DNA of 64,000 bases from Phormidium willei BDU 130791 (GCA_001637315.1 LSZA01000001.1:80627-144626); one strand, 5' to 3'. Counted from the first letter of the stretch, positions 16,905-26,540 are shown. Translations and numbers: made by a program. Notes: generated from the sequence alone by a model not told the origin.

Positions 16905-17867
16905 ATGAAAATTGCCAACAATATCACGGAACTGGTGGGTCACACTCCCCTGGTTCAACTCAATCGTATCCCTGAGGCTGAGGGCTGTGTTGCCCAAATT
17001 GTTATGAAACTCGAAGGGATGAACCCAGCGGCTTCTGTCAAGGACCGCATTGGGGTCAATATGATCAATGCGGCCGAGCGAGAGGGACAAATTCGCCCCG
17101 GTGAGACGATTCTGGTTGAACCGACCTCTGGGAACACCGGAATTGCTTTAGCGATGGTGGCGGCGGCCCGAGGCTATCAACTGATTTTAACCATGCCCGA
17201 TACGATGAGTTTAGAACGTCGGGCTATGTTGCGGGCCTTTGGGGCGCAGTTAGAGCTGACTCCCGGTGCGCAAGGGATGCGCGGTGCGATCTCGCGAGCC
17301 TCGGAACTGGTGGAGACGACGGAGAATGCTTATATGTTGCAGCAGTTCCAAAATCCGGCCAATCCAGAAATTCACCGCAAAACCACCGCTGAAGAAATTT
17401 GGCAAGATACTGATGGCCATGTGGATATTTTGATTTCGGGTGTGGGAACTGGGGGAACGATTACGGGGATTGCTCAGAACTTAAAACACCGTAAACCTCA
17501 ATTCCAGGCGATCGCTGTTGAACCTTGCAATAGTCCCATCCTCTCGGGTGGAAATCCGGGGTCTCACAAAATCCAGGGAATTGGGGCCGGATTTGTCCCG
17601 GAGGTGTTGGATACCTCGCTCATTGATGAGGTGGTGACGGTAACGGATGATGAGGCGATCGCCTATGGTCGTCGTTTGGCGGCTGAAGAAGGCTTGCTTT
17701 CGGGGATTTCTTCGGGTGCAGCTCTCGCGGCGGCGATTCGGGTTGGGCAACGTCCGGAAAATGACGGTAAACTCATTGTGGTCATTCAACCGAGTTTTGG
17801 GGAACGCTACCTCAGTACCCCCTTGTTCCAAGATCCTCAGTTAACGATGGAAGCGGTGTTGACCTAA
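16905..17867 (+). CDS. cysK: Cysteine synthase A (O-acetylserine sulfhydrylase)
   Basis: This 320-residue PLP enzyme has [10 protein letters not shown], in which K46 forms the Schiff base. It also has the substrate loop [20 protein letters not shown] and the phosphate-binding [15 protein letters not shown]. It makes cysteine from O-acetylserine and sulfide in the cytoplasm. Length and motifs match CysK rather than CysM. It follows an Rrf2-type regulator in the same direction. A J-domain gene starts only 19 bp after the stop and may share the transcript. Confidence 0.96.
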   Translation: MKIANNITELVGHTPLVQLNRIPEAEGCVAQIVMKLEGMNPAASVKDRIGVNMINAAEREGQIRPGETILVEPTSGNTGIALAMVAAARGYQLILTMPDTMSLERRAMLRAFGAQLELTPGAQGMRGAISRASELVETTENAYMLQQFQNPANPEIHRKTTAEEIWQDTDGHVDILISGVGTGGTITGIAQNLKHRKPQFQAIAVEPCNSPILSGGNPGSHKIQGIGAGFVPEVLDTSLIDEVVTVTDDEAIAYGRRLAAEEGLLSGISSGAALAAAIRVGQRPENDGKLIVVIQPSFGERYLSTPLFQDPQLTMEAVLT

Positions 17868-17886
17868 CTGTTTCCCCTGTCTTCTC

Positions 17887-18582
17887 ATGCGTGAGCCGAA
17901 TTACTACCAAACTCTTCGTGTTGATGCAGCGGCGACACAAGCCGAGGTCAAACAGGCTTATCGACGGCTGGTGAAGGAATTTCACCCCGATCGCAATCCT
18001 GATGTTCAGGCTCGTGAGGAGATGGTTCGTATCAATGCGGCCTATGAAGTCCTCGGCGATTGTAAGGCTCGTCAGTCTTATGATCGCCGTCAGTGGGGAG
18101 GCGGTGCTGGCCCGGCGAAGACAGTCCGCCATCGTCACACCCACTCAGCTCGGACTTCATCGGCTCATCAGGCGGCGGCTACGGCTGATGAGCGGATTCA
18201 CTGTTGGGTTACTCAGGTCTATCATCCCCTCAATCTGGAGGTTGATCGCATTATTGATGCTCTCGATGAGCAAATCGATGAGTTGTCGGCTGATCCCTTT
18301 GACGATGAGTTAATGGAGAACTTTGTCGACTATATCCGCTCTTGTCAGGTGTTCTTGCGACGAGCGGAGTCGGCCTTTGAGTCTCAACGGAATCCTTCTG
18401 TTTTGGCTGGGGTGGCGGCGGATCTCTATCACTGTCTCAATCAGTTGGCTGATGGGATTGAGGAGTTGGAGTATTTCAGCCTTAATTATGATGATCATCA
18501 TTTGCATGTGGGACAGGAGCTATTCCGCATTGCACGGGGGTTACAGCTCGATGCTTGCGATCGCATTCAACCGATCATCTGA
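17887..18582 (+). CDS. J-domain (DnaJ-like) co-chaperone
   Basis: Residues 4-65 form a J domain: NYYQTLRVDAAATQAEVKQA, RRLVKEFHPDRNPD with the HPD motif that stimulates Hsp70 ATPase, and INAAYEVLGD. A His/Ser-rich linker (HRHTHSARTSSAHQ) leads to a helical C-terminal domain of about 140 residues. It lacks the zinc-finger and G/F regions of true DnaJ, so it is a type III J-protein with an unassigned client-binding domain. It follows cysK closely. Confidence 0.9.
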   Translation: MREPNYYQTLRVDAAATQAEVKQAYRRLVKEFHPDRNPDVQAREEMVRINAAYEVLGDCKARQSYDRRQWGGGAGPAKTVRHRHTHSARTSSAHQAAATADERIHCWVTQVYHPLNLEVDRIIDALDEQIDELSADPFDDELMENFVDYIRSCQVFLRRAESAFESQRNPSVLAGVAADLYHCLNQLADGIEELEYFSLNYDDHHLHVGQELFRIARGLQLDACDRIQPII

Positions 18583-18621
18583 GAGAGTCTCTGGGGAGAT
18601 CTGAGTTTTTTTGTAAATTCC

Positions 18622-18651
18622 TTGCAATATTTCTTTACATTGCGTTACAAT
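18622..18651 (+). promoter_or_regulatory. hli promoter with HLR1 (RpaB) box
   Basis: TTTACATT-GC-GTTACAAT at 18634-18651 matches the HLR1 consensus, two imperfect octamers separated by 2 nt, which is bound by the response regulator RpaB. A likely core promoter is TTGCAA (18622-18627), an 18-bp spacer and TACAAT (18646-18651). HLR1 thus covers the -10, the arrangement expected for repression in low light and release in high light. Confidence 0.8.
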
Positions 18652-18689
18652 GAATCCAACAGACGTAATGCAATTAGGATTTAAACCAT

Positions 18690-18902
18690 ATGACTTCTCG
18701 CGGCTATACAAACGAAGAAGGCGGCTTGATCAATAACTTTGCCGTTGAGCCTAAAATTTATGTGGATGAGAAACAACACTTTGGCTTCAATAAGTATGCT
18801 GAACAACTTAACGGTCGTTTAGCAATGATTGGCTTCATTAGTGCCATTGTTTTAGAACTTGCGACGGGTCATGGTGTGGTTGGTTTCTTGACCAATCTCT
18901 AA
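18690..18902 (+). CDS. hli: High-light-inducible protein (Hlip/Scp)
   Basis: This 70-residue protein has a single transmembrane helix carrying the chlorophyll a/b-binding motif KYAEQLNGRLAMIGFISAIV (E, N, R and AMIGF conserved). Hlips bind chlorophyll and carotenoid as dimers in the thylakoid membrane and protect photosystem II assembly intermediates. The N-terminal 35 residues are soluble. It is monocistronic, between an HLR1-type promoter and a strong terminator. Confidence 0.95.
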   Translation: MTSRGYTNEEGGLINNFAVEPKIYVDEKQHFGFNKYAEQLNGRLAMIGFISAIVLELATGHGVVGFLTNL

Positions 18903-18965
18903 ATTCTAGAAACCAGTGATGATTAGTTGCGATTACTCATAATTTCTTACTACTTATCACTCCTT

Positions 18966-19008
18966 AAAAAGGGGGGCGTTCCTTAACTCGGGAACGCCCC
19001 CCTTTTTT
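18966..19008 (+). terminator. Rho-independent terminator of hli
   Basis: A perfect long stem (AAAAAGGGGGGCGTTCC paired with GGGAACGCCCCCCTTTTT) with a short loop ends in a T-run. It lies 63 bp after the hli stop. Confidence 0.95.
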
Positions 19009-19155
19009 TATTGAGGTTGACAGCAACATACCGAGAAAAGTTTACTGCTGTTTAGTCAGGACAGATAGGACTTTTATAAATCCTGTGTTTCTTGCCATGA
19101 TGGCTTTTGATAGCTGTCTGCTGTCCGATTTTAACTGTCCAAATTAAGTTAAATT

Positions 19156-19875
19156 TCAACGATCAGAAGTGGAAAAAGTAACCCCTTCAGGGAGTTTTGC
19201 TCCTTGTAAATCAGCGTGGTCGAGGAGAGTTCCCGTGAGGTCGGCCCCCTCTAAATTGGCATTTTGCAGAATCGCGTAGCTGAGATCCGCATAACTGAGA
19301 TCCGCGCCTCGCAGATCTGCCCCGGTCAAATCTGTGGGTACAATTCCGGGTTCCGTCGCCAAATTCGCACGAGTGAGAATGGCACCTTGGAGATCAACAT
19401 GATGAAGTTGAGCTTGGCACAGTTGAGCGTAGCTTAAATCTGCTTGACAGAGAATGGCGCCATCGAGATTGGTGCGCTGATCAGATGTTGAGCGTAAATC
19501 CGCAGAAACGAGCAGCGATCGCCGCAAGTTGGCGCGACTCAAATTCGCCCCACAGAGCATGGCTTTGAGGAAATTGCTATCTTCGAGAGTGGCCTGAGCC
19601 AGACGGGCCGCACTCAAGTCAGCATCACGGAAGAGCGCCCCGGATAAATCCGTATCGGTAAAATCCGTTCCCCAGAGAATGGCCTCGCTGAGATTGGCCT
19701 GGCGAAACTGACAGCGTTGGAAATAACTGCGGCCTAAACGAGCTTGACGAAAATCAGCGCCATTGAAGTTGGCGTCATTGAGTTGAGCGCTGAGGAGTTC
19801 ACATTCTCGTAGTTCAATCTGATCGAAGCGGCGATCGCCCCGGTTATAGCGTTCTAAGAGTTCATCAACGTCCAT
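19156..19875 (-). CDS. Pentapeptide-repeat protein
   Basis: This 239-residue protein is made almost entirely of A(D/N)LXX-type pentapeptides from about residue 20 to 230 (for example ADLSYAQLCQAQLHHVDLQG and ADLRGADLSYADLSYA). It should form a right-handed quadrilateral beta-helix of some ten coils. It has no signal peptide, so it is cytoplasmic or translocated by another route. Such proteins are numerous in cyanobacteria and mostly uncharacterised. The 279-bp spacer to the divergent transporter contains two palindromes: ATCCTGG...CCAGGAT around a HIP1 site near 19916-19937, and CCGCC-GA-GGCGG near 19944-19957. Confidence 0.92.
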   Translation of the reverse strand: MDVDELLERYNRGDRRFDQIELRECELLSAQLNDANFNGADFRQARLGRSYFQRCQFRQANLSEAILWGTDFTDTDLSGALFRDADLSAARLAQATLEDSNFLKAMLCGANLSRANLRRSLLVSADLRSTSDQRTNLDGAILCQADLSYAQLCQAQLHHVDLQGAILTRANLATEPGIVPTDLTGADLRGADLSYADLSYAILQNANLEGADLTGTLLDHADLQGAKLPEGVTFSTSDR

Positions 19876-20154
19876 TCGATACCTCAGTAATAATCAAACA
19901 CTTAGTTTAAAGGGAATCCTGGGGCGATCGCCAGGATCATGAGACCGCCGAGGCGGCGGACTGGGGGCTACTAGGAGCCAGAATCAAGGGGGTTTCATGG
20001 ATTTCCTCAATTTATCATGGGGTTGAGATGCGATCGCGTCAGTTTTAAGGTAATGTCTTGGTGAAGTCCTGGGCTATTTACAGCCAAGAAACTTAACGGA
20101 AAAAGCCGTCGCAGGATTCCGGATAGCCTTGTGATGCCAAAGGAGTGAACGAGC

Positions 20155-21594
20155 ATGTTAAATATATTGTCTGCGATCGGACTGGCCGGCTTGTGTGTTG
20201 TGGCCTGGCTGGGTTCGGAGGATCGACGAATTGTGTCTTGGAACACAATTATTTGGGGCATCGGCTTACAACTGGTCGTGGGTGGCATCGTTTTTGGCAT
20301 CGGTAGCGATGTCGTGGTTTGGATTAACGACTTGTTGAATGTGTTACTCGATGCGTCCGAAGCGGGAGCTAGATTTCTCTTTGGTGGGGGAACGTCGCCT
20401 TTTGTCCCGGATCCAGCCCGTAGTCCGGGGCCAGGGGTCGCGGGACGCTGGTTGGTGCGAACCTTGGGGGACCCGTATGTTAATGTTCCGGGCGATCGCC
20501 TCGGCCCGGACAATCTCAATCCAGGGTTTATCTTGGCCTTCCGCTCTTTACCCCAGGTCATTTTCTTCTCAGGGCTAGTCAGCTTACTCTATCGTCTCAA
20601 TATCATCCAGCCGATTATTAAGGTATTTGCCAAAATCTTCCGGCGGACGCTGAAAATCAGTGGGGCAGAATCCCTGGCGGGGGCGGCTAATATCTTTGTG
20701 GGGATTGAGTCGGCGATCGCTATCAAACCCTTTTTGCCGAATATGAGCCGCAGTGAACTCTGCGCCATTTTAGCCAGTTGCTTTGGTTCGATCGCTTCAT
20801 CGGTCTTGGCCCTCTATGCGGGGCTGCTGCGTCCAACCTTTCCGACGATTACGGGGCATTTAGTCTCTGCGTCAATCATGACGATTCCTGCCTGTTTCGT
20901 TCTCTCGAAACTGCTGGTCCCGGAAACCACCACTCCTGAAACCTTTGGTCATATCCCCGAAGCCGAAGAAGACCCCGATCAAGAAAAACCGAATCCCGTC
21001 GATAGTCTAATTATCGGGGCTTTGGATGGGGTAAAAATGGCGGTAGGAATTGCGGCGGTGATTATTGCTATCCTTGGACTCGTTGCCCTAGTCAATGAGT
21101 TTTTTAGCTTTCTGACCCAACTTCCGGGAGTTTTGGGCAATATCTTTGGGGTGATTACCCTCCAAAACCTGTTAGGTGCGATCTTCTTACCGCTAACCTT
21201 CCTAACGGGGGTATCTCTGCCAATTCCCTTTACGGATGCTTTCGAGGAGAATTGGCAAGTTCTCTGGGAATCGTCGGTGATTATTGGACGACGACTGTTT
21301 GAAACGAATATCCCGCCTTATATCTCCCTGGCCCAACTGGCGGGAGCTGGGGTTCTGACGCCTCGGGCTTTGCTGATTGTCAGTTATGTTTTGTGTGGTT
21401 TTACCCACTTTGCCTCCTATGGCATTTTTGTGGGGGGATTATCGGCGTTGGTTCCTTCGCGACGGTCAGATATTTCGGCGTTGGGGTTTAAGGCCTTATG
21501 GGCGGCAACTCTGGCAACCTTAATGACTGGCTGTATTGCGGGACTGTTCTTTACGGGCAATACGGATTCTATTTTGGGTATACCCACTCCTTAA
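20155..21594 (+). CDS. Concentrative nucleoside transporter (CNT/NupC family)
   Basis: The protein has 479 residues and about nine or ten membrane segments. It carries CNT-family sequence such as SLAGAANIFVGIESAIAIKP and LCAILASCFGSIASSVLALYAG, and near the end YVLCGFTHFASYGIFVGGL. It should couple nucleoside uptake to a proton or sodium gradient in the plasma membrane. An insertion of about 60-70 residues between the second and third membrane regions (about residues 75-125, rich in Gly/Pro) makes it longer than the roughly 400-residue bacterial norm. AAGGAG precedes the ATG. Confidence 0.9.
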   Translation: MLNILSAIGLAGLCVVAWLGSEDRRIVSWNTIIWGIGLQLVVGGIVFGIGSDVVVWINDLLNVLLDASEAGARFLFGGGTSPFVPDPARSPGPGVAGRWLVRTLGDPYVNVPGDRLGPDNLNPGFILAFRSLPQVIFFSGLVSLLYRLNIIQPIIKVFAKIFRRTLKISGAESLAGAANIFVGIESAIAIKPFLPNMSRSELCAILASCFGSIASSVLALYAGLLRPTFPTITGHLVSASIMTIPACFVLSKLLVPETTTPETFGHIPEAEEDPDQEKPNPVDSLIIGALDGVKMAVGIAAVIIAILGLVALVNEFFSFLTQLPGVLGNIFGVITLQNLLGAIFLPLTFLTGVSLPIPFTDAFEENWQVLWESSVIIGRRLFETNIPPYISLAQLAGAGVLTPRALLIVSYVLCGFTHFASYGIFVGGLSALVPSRRSDISALGFKALWAATLATLMTGCIAGLFFTGNTDSILGIPTP

Positions 21595-21678
21595 CCCCCG
21601 TCTACTGTCCTGGCTTCATGGCATGGCCCGGATCCACTCTCGTGTTGTTTCGCTGTCAGTTTTCACTGCAAACTCTCC

Positions 21679-22392
21679 ATGAAAGGCTATTCTTGGTTTC
21701 TTGGTTTGGGGTTATCTGTTGCCCTATCGATTGGTCTAATGGGACATTGGCCCCTTTGGGGTATGGCTCAAGCTGGAGTCACGGCACCGGTTACTCAAGC
21801 TCAAGGGGGTTCGGCAAATCCGTTACCGGACCCCCCAGCGGTTCCCCAAACTTCTCCTCCCCCAACGTTACCGGGGGAGGATGAGGGGCAGTTATCGACG
21901 GAACCGGCTGAGTTTCGCTTGGAGGCGTTACCGGTGCTGCCGGATGTGGACACGGGCGGTTTAAGTCTCAGTGAAAATCTCTATCGGGAGCCGGGACAGT
22001 TTCAGGTGGGGGTGTTGCAAGGTTATCAACCGTCGAAGAATGCTGGAGTGGTGATTATTGAGTCGCCAATGGGGGGGTTGGCCTATACGGTGCAGGTTCA
22101 GCAACGAGCGAATGATCGTCCGCTGATTGATGATGAGTTGGTCCAACTGGCGATTAACCGATTGCAACAGGGGGAAGGGTTCCGTTTGGGGGCGGTGAGG
22201 ACGATTGATACTGGGGTGGTTCTTGTGAATTGGACGGGAACTCTGGGAACGACCCCGCTTTCGGGACGAGTGTTTCTACGACAGGTGGGTTCGGAGGTTT
22301 TGATGTTGGTGGTGTCGGCGACTCAGGAGCAGTCGGAGCAACTTGATCCGGTGGTCTCTTTGCTGTCTGGTACGCTGGGCCTTGATGGTTAG
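21679..22392 (+). CDS. Exported hypothetical protein
   Basis: This 237-residue protein has an N-terminal signal sequence (LGLGLSVALSIGLMGHWPLW, cleavage probably near GMAQA). A Pro/Gln-rich linker to about residue 75 follows. The last 150 residues form a beta-rich domain (GQFQVGVLQGYQPSKNAGVV, LAYTVQVQQRANDRPLIDDE, GTLGTTPLSGRVFLRQVGSE). It may be periplasmic or anchored to the outer membrane; no lipobox cysteine is present. No family is recognised. A small heptamer repeat (GCAAGAGGTAAGAGGCAAGA) follows the stop. Confidence 0.75.
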   Translation: MKGYSWFLGLGLSVALSIGLMGHWPLWGMAQAGVTAPVTQAQGGSANPLPDPPAVPQTSPPPTLPGEDEGQLSTEPAEFRLEALPVLPDVDTGGLSLSENLYREPGQFQVGVLQGYQPSKNAGVVIIESPMGGLAYTVQVQQRANDRPLIDDELVQLAINRLQQGEGFRLGAVRTIDTGVVLVNWTGTLGTTPLSGRVFLRQVGSEVLMLVVSATQEQSEQLDPVVSLLSGTLGLDG

Positions 22393-22479
22393 CAAGAGGT
22401 AAGAGGCAAGAGTTAATAAGGTTGGGGGGGAACTGGGGATTTGGAGGAAAATTGTCCATGATTAACGGTTAACTGTTAT

Positions 22480-23121
22480 ATGATTCAGGATTACAGCGAT
22501 CGCCGCCAGTTTGCGACGGCCACTCAACGGAATCGAGAGCCAATTTTGCAGGTTCTAAGCCGGGTCTTGCCCCCTGAGGGTACGGTGTTGGAGGTGGCCA
22601 GTGGGACGGGGGAACATGGGGCGTTTTTTGCGCCTCGGCTGGCACCTCGCTTTTGGTTGCCTTCTGATCCGAATCCGTTGGCGGTTGAGAGTATTGAGTC
22701 TTGGCGACGGTATACGGGGAGCGATCGCTTGTTGGAGCCGTTTGGTCTGGATGTGTGTGAACGGCCATGGACGGTGGAACGGATGCCACCGCCTCAGTTA
22801 CAGCAACAGCCAATTGGGGCGATCGTCTGTATCAATATGATTCATATTTCCCCTTGGGAGGCTTGTTTGGGGCTGTTGGCGGGGGCGCAGCGGTTACTCC
22901 CGACGGGGGGAGTTCTCTATCTTTATGGCCCGTATAAGGAAGGCGGACGGCATACGTCGCCGAGTAATGAGGGGTTTGATTTGATGTTGCGCGATCGCGA
23001 CCCGAGTTGGGGCGTCCGAGATCAAGAGGCCGTGATTGCGGCGGCAGCGGAACGAGGGCTGCGATTCGAGGAAATGGTGGAGATGCCGGCTAATAATCGC
23101 TCGTTGGTATTTGGGACATAG
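22480..23121 (+). CDS. DUF938 family SAM-dependent methyltransferase-like protein
   Basis: This 213-residue protein begins DYSDRRQFATATQRNREPIL, a typical DUF938 start, followed by a SAM-binding motif VLEVASGTGEHGAFFA and WLPSDPNPLAVESIESW. The later motifs AIVCINMIHISPWEACLGLL and GGVLYLYGPYK also match. Its methyl acceptor is unknown. A dense repeat region follows the stop. Confidence 0.9.
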   Translation: MIQDYSDRRQFATATQRNREPILQVLSRVLPPEGTVLEVASGTGEHGAFFAPRLAPRFWLPSDPNPLAVESIESWRRYTGSDRLLEPFGLDVCERPWTVERMPPPQLQQQPIGAIVCINMIHISPWEACLGLLAGAQRLLPTGGVLYLYGPYKEGGRHTSPSNEGFDLMLRDRDPSWGVRDQEAVIAAAAERGLRFEEMVEMPANNRSLVFGT

Positions 23122-23137
23122 GCAAGGGGCAAAAGAA

Positions 23138-23188
23138 GGGAACAGGGAACAGGGAACAGGGAACAGGGAACAGGGAACAGGGAACAGA
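23138..23188. repeat. Heptamer tandem repeat (GGAACAG)n
   Basis: About seven nearly perfect copies of GGAACAG lie in tandem. The complement (CTGTTCC)n occurs just before the gene at 7766. Confidence 0.95.
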
Positions 23189-23194
23189 AACAAC

Positions 23195-23231
23195 GTAGGG
23201 GCGTACCCTTGTGGTCGCCCTCTTCCGGCAA
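23195..23231. repeat. REP-like palindromic element, copy B
   Basis: GTAGGGGCGTACCCTTGTGG continues as TCGCCCTCTTCCGGCAA. It corresponds in inverted orientation to 7606-7643. This sequence type is widespread between genes in cyanobacteria and fits a RAYT-associated REP. Confidence 0.7.
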
Positions 23232-23547
23232 GAGGCAAGAGGCAAGCTAATTTTTTATTACTTTACAGTTTTAGAGTGAGTTTTTTAAAAGTTTGCAGGT
23301 TAGATGTTTGACCTTACGCCGCTCAAAAATGCGCCGAGACCCCAATGCCCTAAGCCGTCAAAAAAAATTTTCTTTTGCTTAAAACGTATTTATTTGTCTA
23401 TATTTTCATTGTAGTGTCTAATTTTAAAATTGTCAACAGCTACAGCGATATTTTCCCAGACTGATTTGAGAGGGGTATGGGTCGTCTGGCTGAGGTTGGC
23501 CGGCCATCCCGGTGGGGGTGAAGATCTGTTGTGTGATTTAGAGCGAT

Positions 23548-24945
23548 TTAGAGTTGGATGTCAGGGGATTCTTTGAACCTGCGAAGCCAGTTCTGATCCA
23601 CGCCATACCATTTCGCCAAAAGACCGCTTTGAGTAATCTTCAAACACTCTTCACGGGAATACTCACGATTCCATAGATGTCCACGGTCTCCACTGGTATG
23701 AATTTTTAAGCTATACGTATCCGAAGATGCAAGACAGTTGTAAAGTTCACGTCTCCAATTTAATGGATGATGAATCCTGTAGAAATTTGAAGGGTCTTGA
23801 ATCCAAGTTGCGGTACAGGAAACCACTAATACGAAAGTGCAAATTGTCGTCAAGACTCTTTTGGGAACAGGGGAGATGCTTCGGGATGGTATAGAATAAC
23901 TTGTTATCAAAAATATAGAGATAAAAACATAAGGAAAGAAGAAGTATCGCGAACCGCCTAAAATCGGATCGATTTCTAGAATACTGATTCTTAACCATGA
24001 GGCTAACATTGTACTTAAGACAGCCAAAAAGGCGGCTGATGTATTAAAAAACTCTTGTCTCTTGACAATTAAAGTGAAATAGAGAGCCAAGCCACCTGCC
24101 AATAGGAATACCACACTCAAAATATAAGAAGCAGGATTTGGGGTTATGAAAAAGCGATCATAGATTATGTAAGACCCTAGAAATTTAGGCAAGACCATAT
24201 GCAAGTTTGAGAAATCTCGCTCTCCGCTGACCTGATTCAGCGAAAAATACATCTGAATTGCTGAGAGTGCAGTCCATATAGCTAAAACGATATAATTAAG
24301 CCGAGAGCGTGTTATGTATGTTTTGAGCATCATAACTGGCATCAGCAAAATACTAAGGGGGGAACTGAGGCAAGCTATAATTGTTGAGCCTATATTAATC
24401 CATGGAAATGTCTTTTTGTCTGAGTTTGTGGAATAAAATAATGGAACCAGGAGTAACAAAGACGTCCACCAAAAGACGTATAGAGGCGTGGAAAAAACTT
24501 CGGGTCCATAAGGAAGTAATGCGATAATGATTGGCAGGTACTCTTTTTTGGGTAATTCAATCAAGCTTGATGTCAGGATTGTTATAACCAAAATCGTACA
24601 AATAAGTGTGAGAACATAGGCGACTTCAGGATAGAATAAACCTGATATAGATAAGCTTAAAAGTGTAACTACTTTAGAAGGAATTAGAAGATAACCACTA
24701 ACGGGAATTAGTAAACTCGACCAGCCATGTTCGATGGCTTGGGGGATATTGATGACCCCGTCTTCACTCCAAACAGAAGGGTAGAGAGCATCGGCGGGTC
24801 TTCTGAGAATATATAAAATGGTAAAAAGTGCCAGATTTATAATGCGAATTTGCTGCCATCTAGCTGGTTTAGGGTTACCGGTCATCAAGGTGAAATATAG
24901 AGTAAAGGATGTAATGGTGCTAAATTTTGTAGGTTTTGAATGCAA
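23548..24945 (-). CDS. Polytopic membrane protein of unknown function
   Basis: This protein of up to 465 residues has roughly ten hydrophobic helices (for example VAYVLTLICTILVITILTSS and LSVVFLLAGGLALYFTLIVK) and a soluble C-terminal tail of about 70 residues. An early exported loop contains WSEDGVINIPQAIEHGW. The acidic residues after the first helix are reminiscent of the catalytic loop of GT-C glycosyltransferases, but the match is weak. The start could be 24945 or 24885 (MTGNPKPARWQQ), and neither has a clear ribosome-binding site. The gene is visibly more AT-rich than its neighbours, so acquisition by transfer is possible. It may belong functionally with the glycan locus at 26.5-32.6 kb. 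Confidence 0.7.
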   Translation of the reverse strand: MHSKPTKFSTITSFTLYFTLMTGNPKPARWQQIRIINLALFTILYILRRPADALYPSVWSEDGVINIPQAIEHGWSSLLIPVSGYLLIPSKVVTLLSLSISGLFYPEVAYVLTLICTILVITILTSSLIELPKKEYLPIIIALLPYGPEVFSTPLYVFWWTSLLLLVPLFYSTNSDKKTFPWINIGSTIIACLSSPLSILLMPVMMLKTYITRSRLNYIVLAIWTALSAIQMYFSLNQVSGERDFSNLHMVLPKFLGSYIIYDRFFITPNPASYILSVVFLLAGGLALYFTLIVKRQEFFNTSAAFLAVLSTMLASWLRISILEIDPILGGSRYFFFPYVFISIFLITSYSIPSRSISPVPKRVLTTICTFVLVVSCTATWIQDPSNFYRIHHPLNWRRELYNCLASSDTYSLKIHTSGDRGHLWNREYSREECLKITQSGLLAKWYGVDQNWLRRFKESPDIQL

Positions 24946-25308
24946 TCGGGACTATCCCTTAAGCTAAGTCAATAACATTACATAGGAGACCAGAAAGCTG
25001 AGGGGAATTTTATCCTACATTTTACAGGTTGACAAGTCATCAATATCGTTCACAGTCATAACGCTTCGCCGTTGGTGACAAGGGGGGAGAGATGAGGTTG
25101 ATTTAAAAATCAACTTTCTGGATATAAAAAAGCCGGCAGGACGCCGACCCAGTGAAAACCAACCAAAACCAATCACGTTAGCTCATAAACCATGAGAAAA
25201 CCTCTCATTGTCCCGGCGGGATCTGAAAGAATCTCAGTGAGCCAAGGCGATTGTAACAAAGATTACCGACTTTTTGTCACAAAAGTTCAAAATTTGCCAA
25301 ATTTGTCT
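24946..25308. other. Spacer with hairpins, no gene seen
   Basis: The 363-bp spacer contains a palindrome GTTGATTT-AA-AAATCAAC near 25096-25115 and the terminator at 25126-25148. The remaining sequence shows no convincing coding frame. Confidence 0.6.
25126..25148 (-). terminator. Intrinsic terminator of the 25309-26325 gene
   Basis: On the minus strand GTCGGC-GTCCT-GCCGGC is followed by TTTTTT. The position, 160 bp after the stop, fits termination of the oxidoreductase transcript. Confidence 0.65.
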
Positions 25309-26325
25309 CTAGCGGACGAACTGCGGCATGACTTCGGCGGCGGTAAAGAGTCCGTGGATGCCGCGACGGTGGAGGGTTGCACCGGCTTTGAGGTAGCCGA
25401 AGGCGGGACCGCAGACGTTGGCGGCCATGCTGGTGTCGTCGCCGAGGGTGAAGGTGTGGGTGGAGATTTTGCCGTCGAAGGTGCGGCCGGTAACTTGGAC
25501 GTTAGTGCTGAGGGGTTTTTTGGCGTTACGGGTGTCCACGATACCGCCGACGGTCACGCGATCGCGGTCAATAATTCCGGCTAACTCCAACATAATGTCA
25601 TCGGCGTGTTCCATATTCTCTAACTTGAGGATGCCGTTGGTTTTGTCCAATAGGGCTGTCACCTCGTCATCGCTCATGGCCCGAGCTGTTTCTACATCAT
25701 AGCCGGGCATATGGGCAATATCTTCGCGAATGGTGGAACGGTAGGCTTCCCAGTTGGCAATTCCCACGCCGAAGGTGATGGCGACGTGATGGATTTCGGC
25801 GTAACTTTGTGCGGCGAGGGTGGCGGCGGCGGTGAGTAAGCCGGGGGTGGCACCACAGCCAGTCATGTAGGTAATCCCGGCCGCTTGCAGGTCATTTTGT
25901 AAGTCGAGGAGTTGTTCGACGGCACTGGTGCGTTTTAAGGCGTCTACTAATACCCCTTTCCAGCCGGAGGCGATAAATTGACGGGCTACTGAGGCCATGA
26001 AGGTGTTGGGGAGATTGGGAAGGGCCAGGAAATAGCCGTCAACGTCAGGTGCAGCGGCGATTAGGTCCTGAATGCTTTGCTGGCTGAGAATACCGTTGTT
26101 CTCTAAATAGCCGACGGAGCCGCGATCGCGGGTTACGCTAATGAGAGCATCGGCATTGAGTCCTTCTCGGTTGTAGGCGTAGCCTTGGCCATCGGCGACG
26201 GCCACCCAACGCATCTGTTGTTTTGGAGACAGAAGACGACAGGCGGCTTGTCCGAGTCCACCGAACCCCAAAACTCCGACGGAGAGTGGGGAGGTGTGTG
26301 GTTGTGGGGTTGGGTTCACAGTCAT
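25309..26325 (-). CDS. Saccharopine dehydrogenase-like oxidoreductase
   Basis: This 338-residue protein has an N-terminal Rossmann fold, [18 protein letters not shown], followed by [12 protein letters not shown]. The central motif [20 protein letters not shown] and the closing [19 protein letters not shown] resemble a conserved cyanobacterial group annotated as saccharopine-dehydrogenase-like or homospermidine-synthase-like. The natural substrate is uncertain; lysine biosynthesis by the saccharopine route is not expected in this phylum. It is monocistronic, with a terminator downstream and an opposing glycan locus upstream. Confidence 0.75.
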   Translation of the reverse strand: MTVNPTPQPHTSPLSVGVLGFGGLGQAACRLLSPKQQMRWVAVADGQGYAYNREGLNADALISVTRDRGSVGYLENNGILSQQSIQDLIAAAPDVDGYFLALPNLPNTFMASVARQFIASGWKGVLVDALKRTSAVEQLLDLQNDLQAAGITYMTGCGATPGLLTAAATLAAQSYAEIHHVAITFGVGIANWEAYRSTIREDIAHMPGYDVETARAMSDDEVTALLDKTNGILKLENMEHADDIMLELAGIIDRDRVTVGGIVDTRNAKKPLSTNVQVTGRTFDGKISTHTFTLGDDTSMAANVCGPAFGYLKAGATLHRRGIHGLFTAAEVMPQFVR

Positions 26326-26540
26326 AACAAATCTAAGGTTAAAAACAGACTAATTTTCCATTATCTCCCCCGATGGTCGGTTTCGATACGGTGTCATGGA
26401 CTCAGCTGGGGGACTTCGGACAAGTTTTGGCAAACGATCTATGTTAGAATCCCCCCAATTTGGGGTGGTTTGTTGTCTATGTCCTGTGTTGAGATAGACC
26501 AGATGCGCCTGGTTCCTGTGTGGTGTGTGAGAAGATTCCT

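Larger units (their letters stand above)
23122..23547. other. Repeat-rich spacer between two convergent genes
   Basis: The 426-bp spacer holds a (GGAACAG)n array of about seven copies (23138-23188), a REP-like element (23195-23231) and AGGCAAG heptamers (23229-23246). About 160 bp of AT-rich sequence with poly-A/T runs follow, without a recognisable gene. Both flanking genes end here. Confidence 0.7.
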
